This document shows positions 1-11,519 of a stretch of DNA of 64,000 bases, one piece after another. The stretch's first letter is position 1; the number at the start of each line of letters is the position of its first letter. This DNA is from Cristatella mucedo (Eukaryota > Bryozoa > Phylactolaemata > Cristatellidae), in contig WPIO01000104.1 of assembly GCA_009760855.2 (NCBI GenBank), positions 137,501 to 201,500 on the forward strand, in the 5' to 3' direction. The notes under the pieces were generated by a model that was not told the DNA's origin, made no database searches, and saw only the letters and a list, made by a program, of their open reading frames with translations. A program made the position numbers and the translations under genes.

Positions 1-110
1 GATAGACAGATAGACAGATAGACAGATAGACAGATAGACAGATAGACAGATAGACAGATAGACAGATAGATCAATAAATAGATAGAGAGAAAGAGAGAGA
101 GAGAAAATGG
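1..110. repeat. GATA/GACA microsatellite
   Basis: Tandem GATAGACA units run from the first base to about 70 and pass into GA-rich sequence that abuts repeat copy A. The tract continues beyond the left edge of the window. Confidence 0.95.
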
Positions 111-359
111 AAGACAGTGGAAATGAGAATTGTGAAAACAGGAGACACTCGATGAATCTTTTGGCAGGTTTGCTGCAGCTTGAACCGCCACACTACGCGG
201 CTAGAGCAGCTGCCGCTTGAGCACCGGAAACCGCTGCCAGAAGCCTCTAGGGCTGCGAGCTCGCCCGATGAAGCTTCGCAGCGAGGTGAGCAAACGCCTC
301 GTCGTGCAGTGACGCAGCATGTTACTGCGATGACGCGTCATGGCCGCTGACGTGTAGAG

Positions 360-1080
360 GACTTGTCGAGTTGCCATCGTCTGCTAACGAAGCGTCGCGA
401 CGTCTCTTGGTGCGAGGCTGCGCAGCGGCGGCGAGCAGACGCCGCCTCTGGAAAGCCACCAGCTGTGCCCAGCCCCGCGAGGGTTCGCTCAGAATCGCAC
501 GGGTGCGCTGCTGCCATCGCCCGGGCGGCGCCGCTCTCCTTTTGCTGAGGCGCATTCTCCAAGCGCTGGAGCCTCGAAGCCGCCGCCGCCGATGCCGCCG
601 CCGCCGAGGCGGCCGGAGAGACGGGCGCGTCGCCGGCGGCGCCTCAGCCTCGCGATACTACTGCGGCGTAGTTGCATGGCATGCAGTGCTTTTATTTTGG
701 CATTCGCCGGAAACTCGCCGGAAAGTCGAGCGATAGCTGTCCGTCGACGTTCATTTTAGGAATGCTCTAGGTGCCACGGACGACCGCCGCACGACGCGTT
801 TAATGCGTCATCTTGAATATCTTTCCTTTGCAGAGCTGCGGCCGATGCCTCAGTTTCGGTCAGCAATCGAGCCGCCAGAGGGTCCGGTCGGGCGGCTTCT
901 TTACTGAGGCGGAGGATTCTTTGCAGGGGGGGGGGGCGCCGCCGCCGGTGGTGACGTTGTAGGCCGGCTGACCGAGGGGCGGGGCTCCGAGCGTTCTTGC
1001 ACCGCAGAAACTGCTCGGCGGCGCGTTCCGGAAGTCTTTCGATCTCGGCGGTCGCGCTTATGCTCGAGTGATTCGCCCCA
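360..1080. promoter_or_regulatory. CpG island inside repeat copy A
   Basis: GC-rich sequence with many CpG dinucleotides, a GCC-repeat run near 580-615 and a G run near 926-937. It looks like an unmethylated island or promoter, but no downstream gene could be tied to it. Copy B retains the island in diverged form. Confidence 0.4.
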
Positions 1081-1178
1081 TGCGGTAGCGTATTGGCTAA
1101 GATACTATGGGACAGTGAAACTGCACATTTGAACGAGCCCCGTCGCTTTCCAGCCTACGTAAATGCGGCATCCGAGTA

Positions 1179-1208
1179 GACCACGTGATCGGCACCGATC
1201 ACGTGGTC
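1179..1208. promoter_or_regulatory. Palindrome with two CACGTG E-boxes
   Basis: GACCACGTGATCGG at 1179-1192 is followed, after two bases, by its exact reverse complement at 1195-1208. Each arm holds a CACGTG core, the binding site of bHLH-zip factors such as USF or MYC/MAX. The matching part of copy B keeps only one CACGTG. Confidence 0.6.
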
Positions 1209-1926
1209 CCTACCGCGTGGTCCGCTCGGTGGCCTTTTCTGTCTCGCACTGGAAATTTAGCCAGAGCAACGTCCGCTCGAGGCCTCAGCGAGGAAAGAAA
1301 ACAATTGAAAAATACGTAAAACAACGATGTTTGCAAATGGCAGCGCCCACCGGCCGGCGTTCAGCTAAGCATCGATTGCCGCAGCTCACGCCACTGCTCT
1401 CGCTCACCGGCTCTTCGTCGTCGCACTAGGACATTTTCTAGTCTACTTCAAGTTCTCTTCCGGTCTTCACCAGGCTCAGCACACCGCGAGCTTTTCCTAC
1501 AAAAATGTGCCCCAAAGTGCAAGAGAACAGTCGCCAAGCTCTCGCCTGCAGCAGCAGCAGCAGAAGCCAACTGCGGCGGATGTTGGAGCGTTTGCAGACC
1601 ATGCTGTACGAGCGGTTCGCTCGCTTCCACATAGAACGTTACATGCACCGATACCCCAAGGGTCGGTACTTGGCGGAGGCAGTTTGATTAACTGCTTCCG
1701 TTAATGACTGTGCGAAGGAATTAAGCTGAAAATCTCCTAGAAGGTTGAGCACTTTCCTCAGATTACAGCGACTCTTGTAAAATACTTTGAGTGACCGTAA
1801 TAAGATGCACTTCTTGCTATCGCCGCTACTGATGAGCTCAAATTAAGTACACGGAGTGTAAATGCGCAGTACATATTTGAAATATTTATTAGCAGTTGCC
1901 ACGCGAAGTATATGTTAGCAATGCTT

Positions 1927-2844
1927 CGATCTGCTGCTCATAGGACACCCTAAGCGTGTGGCTGGATTAAAAGGCTATGCTGTTGCAATAGGTGATGCTA
2001 TTGTGCGATTATCACCACGTGCTCGAAATTTAGGTGTCGTGTTCGACAGCTGCCTCAACTTCAAAAGCTTCATGCATAAGACTGCCTCTACAGCAAGCAA
2101 TCACATCCGATCACTATTCAAGATTAGGAACTGTCTCCCACAGTGGCTTGTAAAAAAATTAACTAGCTCTTTAGTTCCGTCTCGGGTTGATTACTGTAAT
2201 TCCCTTTTGGCTGGGCTGCCAAGTAAAGCTATTATGCCACTACAGCAGAAAATAAATATGGCTGCAAGGCCAGTCTTCAAGTCCCAGCGTTTTGAGCACG
2301 TGTCTCCGTTGCTGAAAGAGCTAGGATGGTTGCCGGTTGAGCAAAGGATACAGAGCAAAGTTCTTACGCTGACTCACAAGGCCCGCCACGGCTTGGCTCC
2401 TTCGTACCTAGCTGAACTGCTGCATCAGTTTCAGCCTGTTCGCGTCCTCAGGTCCTGTGTGGACAATAAATTAGCTGTCCCATTCTTCCGCTTAAAGATA
2501 GTTGGCGACAGAAGCTTTAGCTCTGCAGGTCCTAGACTGTGGAACTCGCTTCCACAATTCTAACGCAATGAAAACTACTCTCCTACTGCCGATTATGGCA
2601 CATCCTTTTCAGCGGTCCTGAGCTGCTACTGCTATGCTACTGACTACATCAACTGCTCTCCTGACTCTGCCATGCTTCCCACTTTCTCTTTGTTGCATGA
2701 GACGAAGTCTGTTGGGTACCGAATGCGTACCGAAAGCCGCATAGGCTGTGAGTGGGCTATGCAAAACTCTCCTGCGTAGCACCCATATGGTCTTGATGAC
2801 TTTGTGGAGTTACAGACGGAGATACTTTACAATACATTACATAG
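1927..2844 (+). mobile_element. Family-1 non-LTR retrotransposon, 5'-truncated
   Basis: The 201-residue open frame at 1958-2563 is the C-terminal part of a CR1/L2-type reverse transcriptase. It shows the clade's typical block after the palm domain: DYCNSLLAGLP, LGWLPVEQRI, HGLAPSYLAELL and GPRLWNSLP. A non-coding 3' region follows and ends in ATTAC-like repeats near 2830-2843. Copy B of the surrounding repeat has an empty site here, so the ends are known within a few bases. The palm domain is absent, so the copy is dead. It matches 22560-24075 and 53500-53775. Confidence 0.85.
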
Positions 2845-3034
2845 AAGAGGTAAAAATGAACAAAGTCGTGGGTCTGTTTATGTGCCGCGCTGCAGCAGGA
2901 TGCAGACGGTTTTTAAGCAGAGATTATATGCAGTGCCACGTGTCTATGTGTATATATGAATATCGTGGAGCAGCAATTGCTGCCCTCCAGTGCAGTGTGT
3001 GTGCTTGCACTTGATACCGGACAGCAGGGGACAA

Positions 3035-3258
3035 TTCCAGAGACAGAGACAGAGACATAGAGACAGAGAGACAGAGAGACAGAGACAGAGAGACAGAGAG
3101 ACAGAGAGACAGAGAGACAGAGAGACAGAGAGACAGAGACAGAGACAGAGAGACAGAGAGACAGAGAGACAGAGAGACAGAGAGACAGAGAGACAGAGAG
3201 ACAGAGAGACAGAGAGACAGAGAGACAGAGACAGAGAGACAGACCGACAGACAGAGAC

Positions 3259-3289
<31 letters not shown>

Positions 3290-3660
3290 CAGAGAGACAG
3301 AGAGACAGAGAGACAGAGAGACAGACAGACAGAGAGACAGAGAGACAGAGAGACAGAGAGACAGAGAGACAGAGAGACAGAGAGACAGAGAGACAGAGAG
3401 ACAGAGAGACAGAGATAGAGACAGAGATAAAGACAGAGATAAAGACAGACATCCAGACGGACAACCAGACAGACAGATAGAAAGACAGGCAGAGAGGTGG
3501 ACAGACAGATAGATGGGCGGACGAACAGGCAGACAGACAGAGAGGCTGAGAAACAGGCGTACATACACAAACAGAGAGACAGAGACGGAAAATAGAGAGA
3601 CAGTGAGACACAGAGAAATTTAGGGAGCCAGACAGAGATCAGAGACACGGAGAGATAAAG
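3035..3660. repeat. GACAGA-rich satellite, about 620 bp
   Basis: Near-perfect GACAGAGA/GACAGA repeats that degrade towards 3660. All frames on both strands are open over long stretches because the repeat has few stop codons. These are artefacts of low complexity, not genes. The tract starts exactly where copy A ends. Confidence 0.95.
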
Positions 3661-3677
3661 TGAGGAGCAGACATGGA

Positions 3678-4540
3678 GAGTAATAATAATAATAATTATT
3701 ATTATGACAATAATGCACTTGTTAAAGCGCCCTCAGAGATCTCAATCTCTTTCTATGCGCTTTACATTGGCTGCCAAAAGGGAAATGCGATCGAATAGTG
3801 AGAAATATCATGCTTGATAAACAGCATGAATAGTATGGTTAGGGGGTTACATGCACAGGGTGAGCATGCAAGCGTGGTTAGTGGCTGCATGTACAGTGTT
3901 AGCATGCATTAGCACATGAAGGACTAATCACAGGGACCCATTAAATGCTTTCCTAAATTGGTGTGTTTTTAAGTTCTTTTTAAATTTGGTCAAGTCAGGG
4001 GATGTTCTGACGCAAGTCGGGAGGGAGTTCCAGGCTTTGGGAGCCTACGAACTAAATACACAATCTCCAAAAGACTTGAGGTTTGTACGAGGTATTGGTA
4101 GACTGTTGGATACCGAAAAGCGGGCTGTTCGATGCTTTGCCTGGCAGGGGAGTTGATCTGAGAGATTAGAGGCAAAGAATGAAGTGACCTAAAAGTGAGC
4201 GACAAAACCTTGAAGCCGATCCGTTGTTTGACTGGTAGCCAGTGCTTGTCGGCGAGAAGTGGTGTAGTACGGCAATTGCGACGCTCACGACAGACAAGCT
4301 TAGCTGCAAAGATTTACACCGGCTGTAGTCGCCTGATTGCACATGCCGGTAGGCGAGCAAGCAGTGAGTTACAGAAGTCAAGACGGGATGTCACAAATGC
4401 ATGGACCAACTTAGACGTGGTATCCTTATCTAAACTACAAATTATAGATAGCTATAATAATAATAAAAATAGCCCGAAATTAAGCAATGTTATGTATCTG
4501 AAAGTAGGCAGACTTGATTGTGGACCTGATGCAGTCGTCT
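3678..4540 (-). mobile_element. Family-2 LINE 3' fragment
   Basis: Read on the - strand, it starts in the C-terminal reverse-transcriptase region and ends with the family-2 tail hairpin and a TAA/ATT microsatellite near 3680-3705. Frameshifts break the coding part. A short TAATAATAA insertion near 4450-4470 interrupts it. It is truncated at about 4540 by a GA microsatellite. Confidence 0.8.
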
Positions 4541-4544
4541 TTCG

Positions 4545-4612
<68 letters not shown>
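4545..4612. repeat. GA microsatellite
   Basis: Uninterrupted GA dinucleotides over about 65 bases. Confidence 0.95.
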
Positions 4613-4616
<4 letters not shown>

Positions 4617-5109
4617 CGCGTTAAAGATAAAAAGAGTGACAGAGAAAATTGGAGAAAGATAGAGAGACAGCCTAGGGTATGCAGAGTAAAATCTTTTATC
4701 GCAAACAGTCATAGGCGTATAAATCAAACTGCTAATTTACCTTTGCGAAGAGAATCTGAGAGCAGTAAATGCCTGAAATCGGTTCGACACTTTACCTAAG
4801 GATAGAGGATGCAAGTATATCCAAGGCTGAGCCATAGGAAAGGCCAATGCCGAGCCAGAGCAGGCCTCATTGGCCAGAGTAAGAAATGCGCTCTGTATTC
4901 GCTGATCAGCTTGGCAGCGATCCGTCTCCAATGGCGAAATTGCAACGTCCAAATCTTACTCGACTTACCGCCACGTTCTCGTCAAATGAACACCATAATC
5001 TGCTCTATAATCCTTCAGCAACCACGAGTCTAGCCGGAGCCACTTAAAATTTTTCTCGTTTTGAAATTTTCTTTCTTCCCGCATACAGATTTTGCAGGTC
5101 ACCACAAAT

Positions 5110-5395
5110 AATCACGTGTGATTTACGTTTAAGTTCCGCGCTTTCGGAGCTTCGAACCAAAGGCACGATGCTCCAAAGGACTTGAAGTTCGTACAAGGTG
5201 TTGCTAAACAAATCGATTCAGAGAAGCAGGTGTTACAATACCTAGCCTCTCGTGGGAAGTAAACTTGATACGTAGGCTGTGGTAAAAAATTAAAGGAACC
5301 TAAGAGTGAGTGACAAATCCTTGAAGTTGATGAGCTGTTTAGTGAGAGCTGTGCAGGTAGGCGAGAAGTTGTGGGATGCCGAAACTGCGACAAAT
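5110..5395 (-). mobile_element. Degenerate family-2 LINE fragment
   Basis: The - strand frames show scattered pieces of the family-2 C terminus, such as the counterparts of TNLKSFGD and CHSLLGSFN, joined by frameshifts. It is strongly diverged and has no tail. The call rests on similarity to the other copies in the window. Confidence 0.5.
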
Positions 5396-5399
5396 GCAC

Positions 5400-6930
5400 T
5401 AATGAGGTGCAAATTTTTACATTTTTATGTAGCTATAACTGAGTACACTCGCAGGTGGAACTGATGTGATTGTCTCAAAAAAGGTCACGTTATAGTAAGA
5501 CGCCCAGATTTAGTGCAGGTGCGAGAGGATGTTGTAAACTAGAGCCAGTTTATGTAAACGTTTTCTAACGTCGGACTCACTCTAAGTTATCTTATAACTA
5601 GTAAGTTGGTTTTATCATCATTTAACTTGAGACATTCCGCTATCATCCAATTTCAGCTGTCAGCAATGTATACAGCAATGGAAAGTGCATGGAAGCAACA
5701 GATGTGTGCATCGCAGACAATGAACGCAGGGCACAGAATCTTCCAGATCGCTAGTATTGTTCTTTACTCTGATCGATTTTCAGGATGGAGTCAGTAGTGG
5801 CAGACTTGAGCGCAGGTGCGAAGGTAATGCAATAAGTTGAGAGCGAGAGGGGCGCTCTTTCTGTTGGGAAGACATTGAGAGCGGAAGTGGTCTACCCTGT
5901 GGAGGGAAGTGGATATACGCCGATGTACTTTTAGTGGTTATAAAAGTACACGCGCTTATAAAAGCACTTCCTTGGTAATTGTTGGTCATGGCTACGACCT
6001 TGTATGTACTCTTTAGCTAGTTCTGATGATAAATTTGTGCATAAGCGTTTATTTCTCGGAAATCATTGCTAATGTTATTCACTCGTTGTCACCACCTGAT
6101 GTTTCTTAATTTCTTACTTACCCTAATGTTTCGTTTTTGCTCGGCTGTTGCATGTGCTCACTCCTACCTCCGACCTTCAACATTCGACCGCGTATGAATC
6201 TACATTTACGAGCCCCTCTCTGAGCGTGGTCAGTTGTGTTTAATTCGCTTAAAATCGCGTAAGCGCTATGTCCGCAAGACTCTAACTAGCTCGGTAGCGG
6301 CACAACTGGTGCAGTGTGCGAAGACCGGAAAGCTCACAGTACTCCAATGATAATGACGCAGCATTCCGTATTCTGAACGCAGCGTTAGCAAACGTCGAAT
6401 TAAAAGATGCATATAAATAGCCTGCGTATTATGGATGATACTGCAGGTGACTTCCAAAGGATAGTTTACACGCTCACAGCAGCCCAAGCTCAGAGCGAGC
6501 ACTAGCCGACAGGCAGGCTATTACTTCAAAAGAGTGACCTGCTCTGTCACGTTCCTGTTATAACTGCCACGAGGTAAGTGATACACTGATTCCGTCAATA
6601 CGTAATCACAAATACCACTGCTCCTAAGCTGCAGCATATTACGATTATTTATGAGCGGCTCTCGGCTATAATCCAGCTTCTAAGCTCGTGGCTCCTATCG
6701 AGTTTCAGCCGTCGAGCTAGCAAATGCTATTCACGGGGCCTTGCGAGAGTCAGTCTAAGCAACGGTCTGCTTATCGGTGAGTTGTTGAGGCTGGGCGTTG
6801 TACAGCTATCCGCTTGCGTGGCGTTTAATTGTTAACTGAATGCCGCATATCTGAGAGTTGGCTCGGCAAAAGTTTCTAGTGGTAGAATGATAGGGATTGC
6901 AGCAGCTGTGATAATAACGATTCCATAACG
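5400..6930. other. Unassigned intergenic stretch
   Basis: Balanced base composition with only short open frames and no recognised repeat. I see no gene, RNA or element here. Confidence 0.5.
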
Positions 6931-6954
6931 TGGTGCCAATTTTTGACGTGCACC

Positions 6955-7230
6955 TCGCCGCTGTAACGTTCCCGCATACCTGTGAGCCATCGAAAAGATT
7001 CAAGTGCCCATTCCGACGCGGCAACCCACCACCTGACAAGACAGGTGGGAGGGAGGTGCCTTACCGGCCTCACGTGACCGGCGACCGCTCCGCCGGTCTT
7101 TGCCAGCGATGACGTGCTCGAGTCACGTGGCGGCAGTCCGATGAAGGGTCGCCGCGAGAGCGAACCGCATTCAAGCCGCTAGTGCAGCCGCGGGCTTAGG
7201 CGGAGGCTTTCGACAGCTGCCATACACGAG
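6955..7230 (+). promoter_or_regulatory. Promoter-like CpG region with splice donor
   Basis: A CpG-rich stretch with two CACGTG E-boxes (near 7070 and 7123) runs up to a GAG|GTAAGG splice donor near 7230. This looks like a promoter with a short non-coding first exon on the + strand, but no downstream coding exon could be assigned. A start codon at 7274 opens a frame that runs straight into the 13-bp minisatellite and is probably not coding. Confidence 0.35.
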
Positions 7231-7342
7231 GTAAGGGCACCGCCAGGACGCCGCACGCCAACCAACGGATACGATGGCTACGGCGAGGCTGCTGCTGCCG
7301 CCGCCGCCGGCCGTGCCCCTAATCGAATGCCGAGCGGAACGG

Positions 7343-7697
7343 CCCTTGCTATCTCGCCTTGCTATCTCACCTTGCTATCTCACCTTGCTATCTCACCTTG
7401 CTATCTCACCTTGCTATCTCACCTTGCTATCTCACCTTGCTATCTCACCTTGCTATCTCACCTTGCTATCTCACCTTGCTATCTCACCTTGCTATCTCAC
7501 CTCGCTATCTCACCTCGCTATCTCACCTCGCTATCTCACCTCGCTATCTCACCTCGCTATCTCACCTTGCTATCTCACCTTGCTATCTCACCTTGCTATC
7601 TCACCTTGCTATCTCACCTTGCTATCTCACCTTGCTATCTCACCTTGCTATCTCACCTCGCTATCTCACCTCGCTATCTCACCTCGCTATCTCGCTA
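7343..7697. repeat. 13-bp minisatellite with alternating variant blocks
   Basis: The unit CTATCTCACCTTG is repeated about 27 times. Two variants, CCTTG and CCTCG, are arranged in blocks of roughly 12, 5, 7 and 3 units rather than mixed. Because 13 is not a multiple of 3, all three + frames read through it, giving spurious repeat peptides. Confidence 0.95.
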
Positions 7698-7699
7698 TC

Positions 7700-9439
7700 G
7701 ATTTTAAATCGCCTCGCTATCTTGCTAGTCCTCGATCTCGCCTGGCCCAAGGCTGCTAGTCGAGTTCTCTTGTTCTGCGCCACCAACGCAGGCGGTAGAT
7801 ACAGGACTAGTGAATTTCGACTAATGGGTGGCAAATCAGGTATCAGAGTACAGTGTGGTACTGGAAACCCAGTACGTGCAACATTTGTGGGGATGCACTT
7901 GACGAATATTTGAGTCACGTGATCAAAAGCTCAGCTAATCATTTAGGAGGCCGCTATGCCTTTGTTAGCTATATATATCGCTTACGTATCCGCACACTGT
8001 GGTGGTGCAGAGCAACATTTTAGTGCTACTGGACTGAAGCTAGCGAAATGTAGCGAGCGTACTGAAGCGAGCGTTATGGATCAAGCGCTTCTGGTTACGT
8101 CATATAGCCATGAGATAGGGAATGGTTTTGAAGTGCTTATCTAAAGATTACTACTGAAACATTTCTCGATCTAGTCTTCCGATTATTACTATTTGGAGCA
8201 TTCACTGTAAACCACGGTGAATCGCGTTTTGTAAGCCCTGCTTAGACATCGGGGCTTCGAATTCAGATTTCTGAAAACCTACAGAGGAAGCTTCCCCCAT
8301 TTCAATGGATTGAAGGTTTGCACGGGGTTACTGAGAACTATTCAGCTGACGCGGAGATTCCGATTGGTGCGAATCTTCAGCACTAGCACGACTAGCGCCT
8401 TGAATGCCGCTCCATCTAACCTGCTGTTACTTCGAACGTCCGGGAAAGCAGCCGGAAACAGCCATCGGGTTCAGGAAATGCTCGCAGTGGCAATGTTGAG
8501 CAGAATTCTTTTGAGTAGCGATGCATTTTACGACAGTCTGCGTGCGCCGGCCCAGCCTTTGATCAGAGCTCTTGGCAGCGAACTCGGCGTTTCTACTGAG
8601 CACGAGTGACTAGCATTTTGTTCACAGTACCTTCGCATCGTGCTGAAAAGCGTGGCGCCGCGTCAGGCGGTGCTTACATACATATAGTTCTTAAGCACTG
8701 CAAAATCTGTTTTTTTTTAATCTAGAGAACAAATAGGCGTCTGCTGCTCTTAGCAGGACAGGGCCGAGTGACGGAAAAACCAACGCACAGAATGGGAGCC
8801 TTCGATTCCACGTGTCTAAGTTTGAAATCGTGATTGCGCGGTTTCTTATTTTGATGACGGCTGTCGCTTGGCAGGTCCTCACCAGTAGAACTCACTTTCC
8901 CAATGCAAGGGAAACGACATATAATCTCATGCTGTCAGCTATGGCTCATCGTTTCCAGCCATCACGAGCGGCTGCTGCAATGCTACTCACTTACTTGACT
9001 GCCCTCTTGACTCAGCCATACTTTTAGCATTCTCGTTGCTGAGTCCGACGACGTCTTTCTGTAAATGACAAGGGCATACGAATGCAATCGCGTGCAGCAG
9101 ATGGCCTTCCGATGTGTCTGTGGCGTAGCGAGTGACGTGAACAATGCTCGATTGCGAGATGCAAAGCCAGTGTAGCTGCAATACAAGAGTGCTGTTGAAT
9201 AATTACGAGCTGGGTTGTTTTGAAAAAGCTAAGCGGAATTTTTGAAATCTATTCGTGCATTGCATTGCAATCCTGCTTTGACGAGGAGCCGAGAGGAATG
9301 AGAGCACGACAGACCGGCTCCAAGGGGCGTTGCACCCTTTTCGTATTGACAGCCTCAGCGAGGATCAGATGGGTGGAAGAACAGCCGATTAAGGTGGTCA
9401 AGTCTGGCGACATAGCCCGACGATGGATCCACGGCCACG

Positions 9440-9485
<46 letters not shown>

Positions 9486-10190
9486 AAAATGCCCTCAGGA
9501 GCAGTCATCGTCATTTCGAGAGAGTAGATCTTGCAGGAGAGCACTCCGACCAGTTGGCAGTGGCTCAGCTTGCGACAGCTTTCGACAGCTCGACCGAAAG
9601 GTAAATACTGATGAGGGCACCTCGGGCATCGGCTCTGCCGAGCACCTAGAGGTGATAGATCGGCATCGATCGGTTGTGATTTGCTCGGCCCCTTAAACCT
9701 CAAACCCTTCGAGCAGGCTTGACTTTGGACACTTGGACTTTGGACACAAAGACCGTTGTATAGGTGCTCGACCACAGTGAATTGGGCGGCACTGCTAGTG
9801 CGGCATGCCTAGCCGAATGCGAGCTCGAGTGCGAGCGTCGAGGCTGCAGCAAGTGCGGCACAGCCGCCAGGGGCGCCAGAGAGTGCTGGCACTACCACAA
9901 GCGGAGCCCTAGCTAGCTTTAGATCGCGTTTGTAGTTTTTTGAAAAACTAAGGCAGCGATAACCAAGCAACCAATAAGAACGAGTTGGAGGACACGCCTT
10001 CGCTGAAGACGATAGCAAATGAATAGGCAGTCGTGGCATTTATCGAGAAGCATCATGGTAGCCAATGTTTATGTACTACTCTGAAACTACCCGTCGGCAA
10101 TGGCTAACAGATCGGAAACTCAAGTGATTGCCAAAACATCACTGAATTTCGGTCATTTGTTACGCCTAATATTTCAATGTGCCTAAATAC
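7700..10190. other. Unassigned intergenic stretch with a GA tract
   Basis: No recognisable gene or full element. It holds one GA microsatellite (9445-9483) and several open frames of 60-160 codons, for example at 8310-8609 and 9220-9696. Those match nothing I know; the second one spans the microsatellite, so it is unlikely to be coding. Confidence 0.5.
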
Positions 10191-10197
10191 TATATAT

Positions 10198-10248
10198 ATA
10201 CATGTGTGTGCGTGTGTGTGCGTTCGTGCGTGCGTGCGTACGTGTGTG

Positions 10249-10288
<40 letters not shown>

Positions 10289-10300
10289 TGTGAGTGTGTG
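10198..10300. repeat. TG microsatellite
   Basis: TG/CG-interspersed dinucleotide repeat of about 100 bases following a short TA run. Confidence 0.95.
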
Positions 10301-10383
10301 TAAATGGCTCTAGGATTCGAGCTTGTCGATGGAAGGTAAAAAACTCCTATCCCGTCGCTCGTTTGGATGTCCTGAACAAAATA

Positions 10384-10555
10384 CTAGCTGATTTAACAGC
10401 CTTTTTTGTATGGAAACATAGCAACAGAAGAGGCTCAATGGCTCCCATAACCACTTGCAGTGGCAATAAAGGATTGCCCACTTCAGGATTCGAACCCACG
10501 ACCTCGGGACTGAGGTCGTGAAAAGCGACCGCCTTACCTAGTGTGCCATCACGGT
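10384..10555 (-). mobile_element. SINE family 1 (tRNA-derived)
   Basis: On the - strand it begins with a tRNA-like head containing a Pol III A box and the B box GGTTCGAATCC, followed by a body with GCAAGTGG and a tail reading GCTGTTAAATCAGCTA. It matches copies at 17795-17942, 48528-48690 and 52893-53080. Confidence 0.85.
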
Positions 10556-10789
10556 CCAAAAGCTCGCAGAGACAAGAATTTTAGGAATCAAATAGAAACA
10601 ACTTAGGAGGTCTAAACTGTGCTTTATACCTACTTCCCGGTCAGACTGAGCTGCCCTTTAAGTGCGTCTACATCGTATGCTTTTTAAAAGTTTTCTTGGC
10701 CCTATGGAAGCAGCTTTCGCCGTGGGGAGTAAGTTTTCAAATGAAAAAAAATGCTCGGTTCCACTTCTTAGCAACGATATATATATTTT

Positions 10790-11005
10790 GTATTTCTTTT
10801 ATTTATATGTAATTCATTTGGATAGAGCTCCAAGAGACGATATATATTTTTTTTATTTCTTTTATTTATATGTAATTCATTTGGATAGAGCTCCAAGAGA
10901 ACTTAATCTCTATTCAGGCGCTTAACATATGCCACGGGGCTCACTCGATCCAACGACCTCAGCCAGACCTTGATCGGGGCGAGAACCTTAACCACTGGAG
11001 CAAAC
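10790..11005 (-). mobile_element. SINE family 2 with duplicated tail
   Basis: The tRNA-like head lies at the right (about 10935-11005, - strand) and is followed by the tail AAGCGCCTGAATAGAGATTA and its pairing arm. The last 60 or so bases, from the hairpin arm to the AT-rich terminus, occur twice in tandem (10785-10910). The head includes the sequence pairing around GACCTCAGCCAGACC on the + strand. Confidence 0.75.
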
Positions 11006-11309
11006 CGGGTTGATGGGCAGAGGTGAAAGCCAGACACCAAATCAGAAGCATCTTTGAGGGTCCGCCTCTGCGGAATTGAAAGGAGTGGCTGACAAGTCAC
11101 GCGTGGGTACATTCATGAAGCAACTCTGCTTTAAGCTTCTGCTCAAGCTTTTTGCAGTCGGAATCCTTACTTACGTGACACTTTAGCTCGGATTACCGGA
11201 ATAAGTATACGTCTCTTCAAATGAGGTCGACTAAAACTGTCCGAAACCATTAGTTTCCGCGGCCGATACAGCGGCTGCCGCTCTGGCTATTGGCGCAGCA
11301 GAATATGCA

Positions 11310-11322
11310 GAACTTATATATG

Positions 11323-11378
<56 letters not shown>

Positions 11379-11437
11379 GAATATACATTTATATATAGAA
11401 TACATATATATATGTGTGTGTGCGTGTGTGTGTGTGC

Positions 11438-11495
<58 letters not shown>
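11310..11495. repeat. TA then TG microsatellites
   Basis: A TA tract (about 11320-11415) is joined to a TG/CG tract (about 11413-11495). Confidence 0.95.
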
Positions 11496-11496
<1 letters not shown>

Positions 11497-11519
11497 GTAT
11501 ACAGAACTTCATGCTGCAG

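Larger units (their letters stand above)
111..3042 (+). repeat. Long CpG-rich dispersed repeat, copy A
   Basis: This segment aligns by eye with 27275-30850 in the same orientation. Shared landmarks include GACAGTGGAAATGAGAAT at the left end, the stretch around the TGCGGCATCCG motif near 1165, and the GACAATTCCAGAG right end. Both copies follow a GA-rich tract. Copy A is broken at about 1927-2844 by a family-1 LINE that copy B lacks. The left 1.1 kb is CpG-rich with GCC-repeat runs. Small open frames occur on both strands but none looks like a known protein and they are not kept intact in the other copy, so I do not call a gene. It could be a non-autonomous element or a segmental duplication. 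Confidence 0.75.

Noticed and set aside
2913-3648. Open frames of more than 200 codons on both strands
   Set aside because: They are translations of the GACAGA satellite (Ser/Leu/Cys on one strand, Arg/Glu/Asp/Gln on the other); no codon structure beyond the repeat.
7274-7913. Proline- and leucine-rich repeat protein starting with MATARLLLPPPP
   Set aside because: All three + frames are open through the 13-bp minisatellite, so openness is not evidence of coding.
10950-11110. - strand frame near the SINE
   Set aside because: Part of it is the tRNA-like head of SINE family 2; the rest shows no similarity to a known protein.
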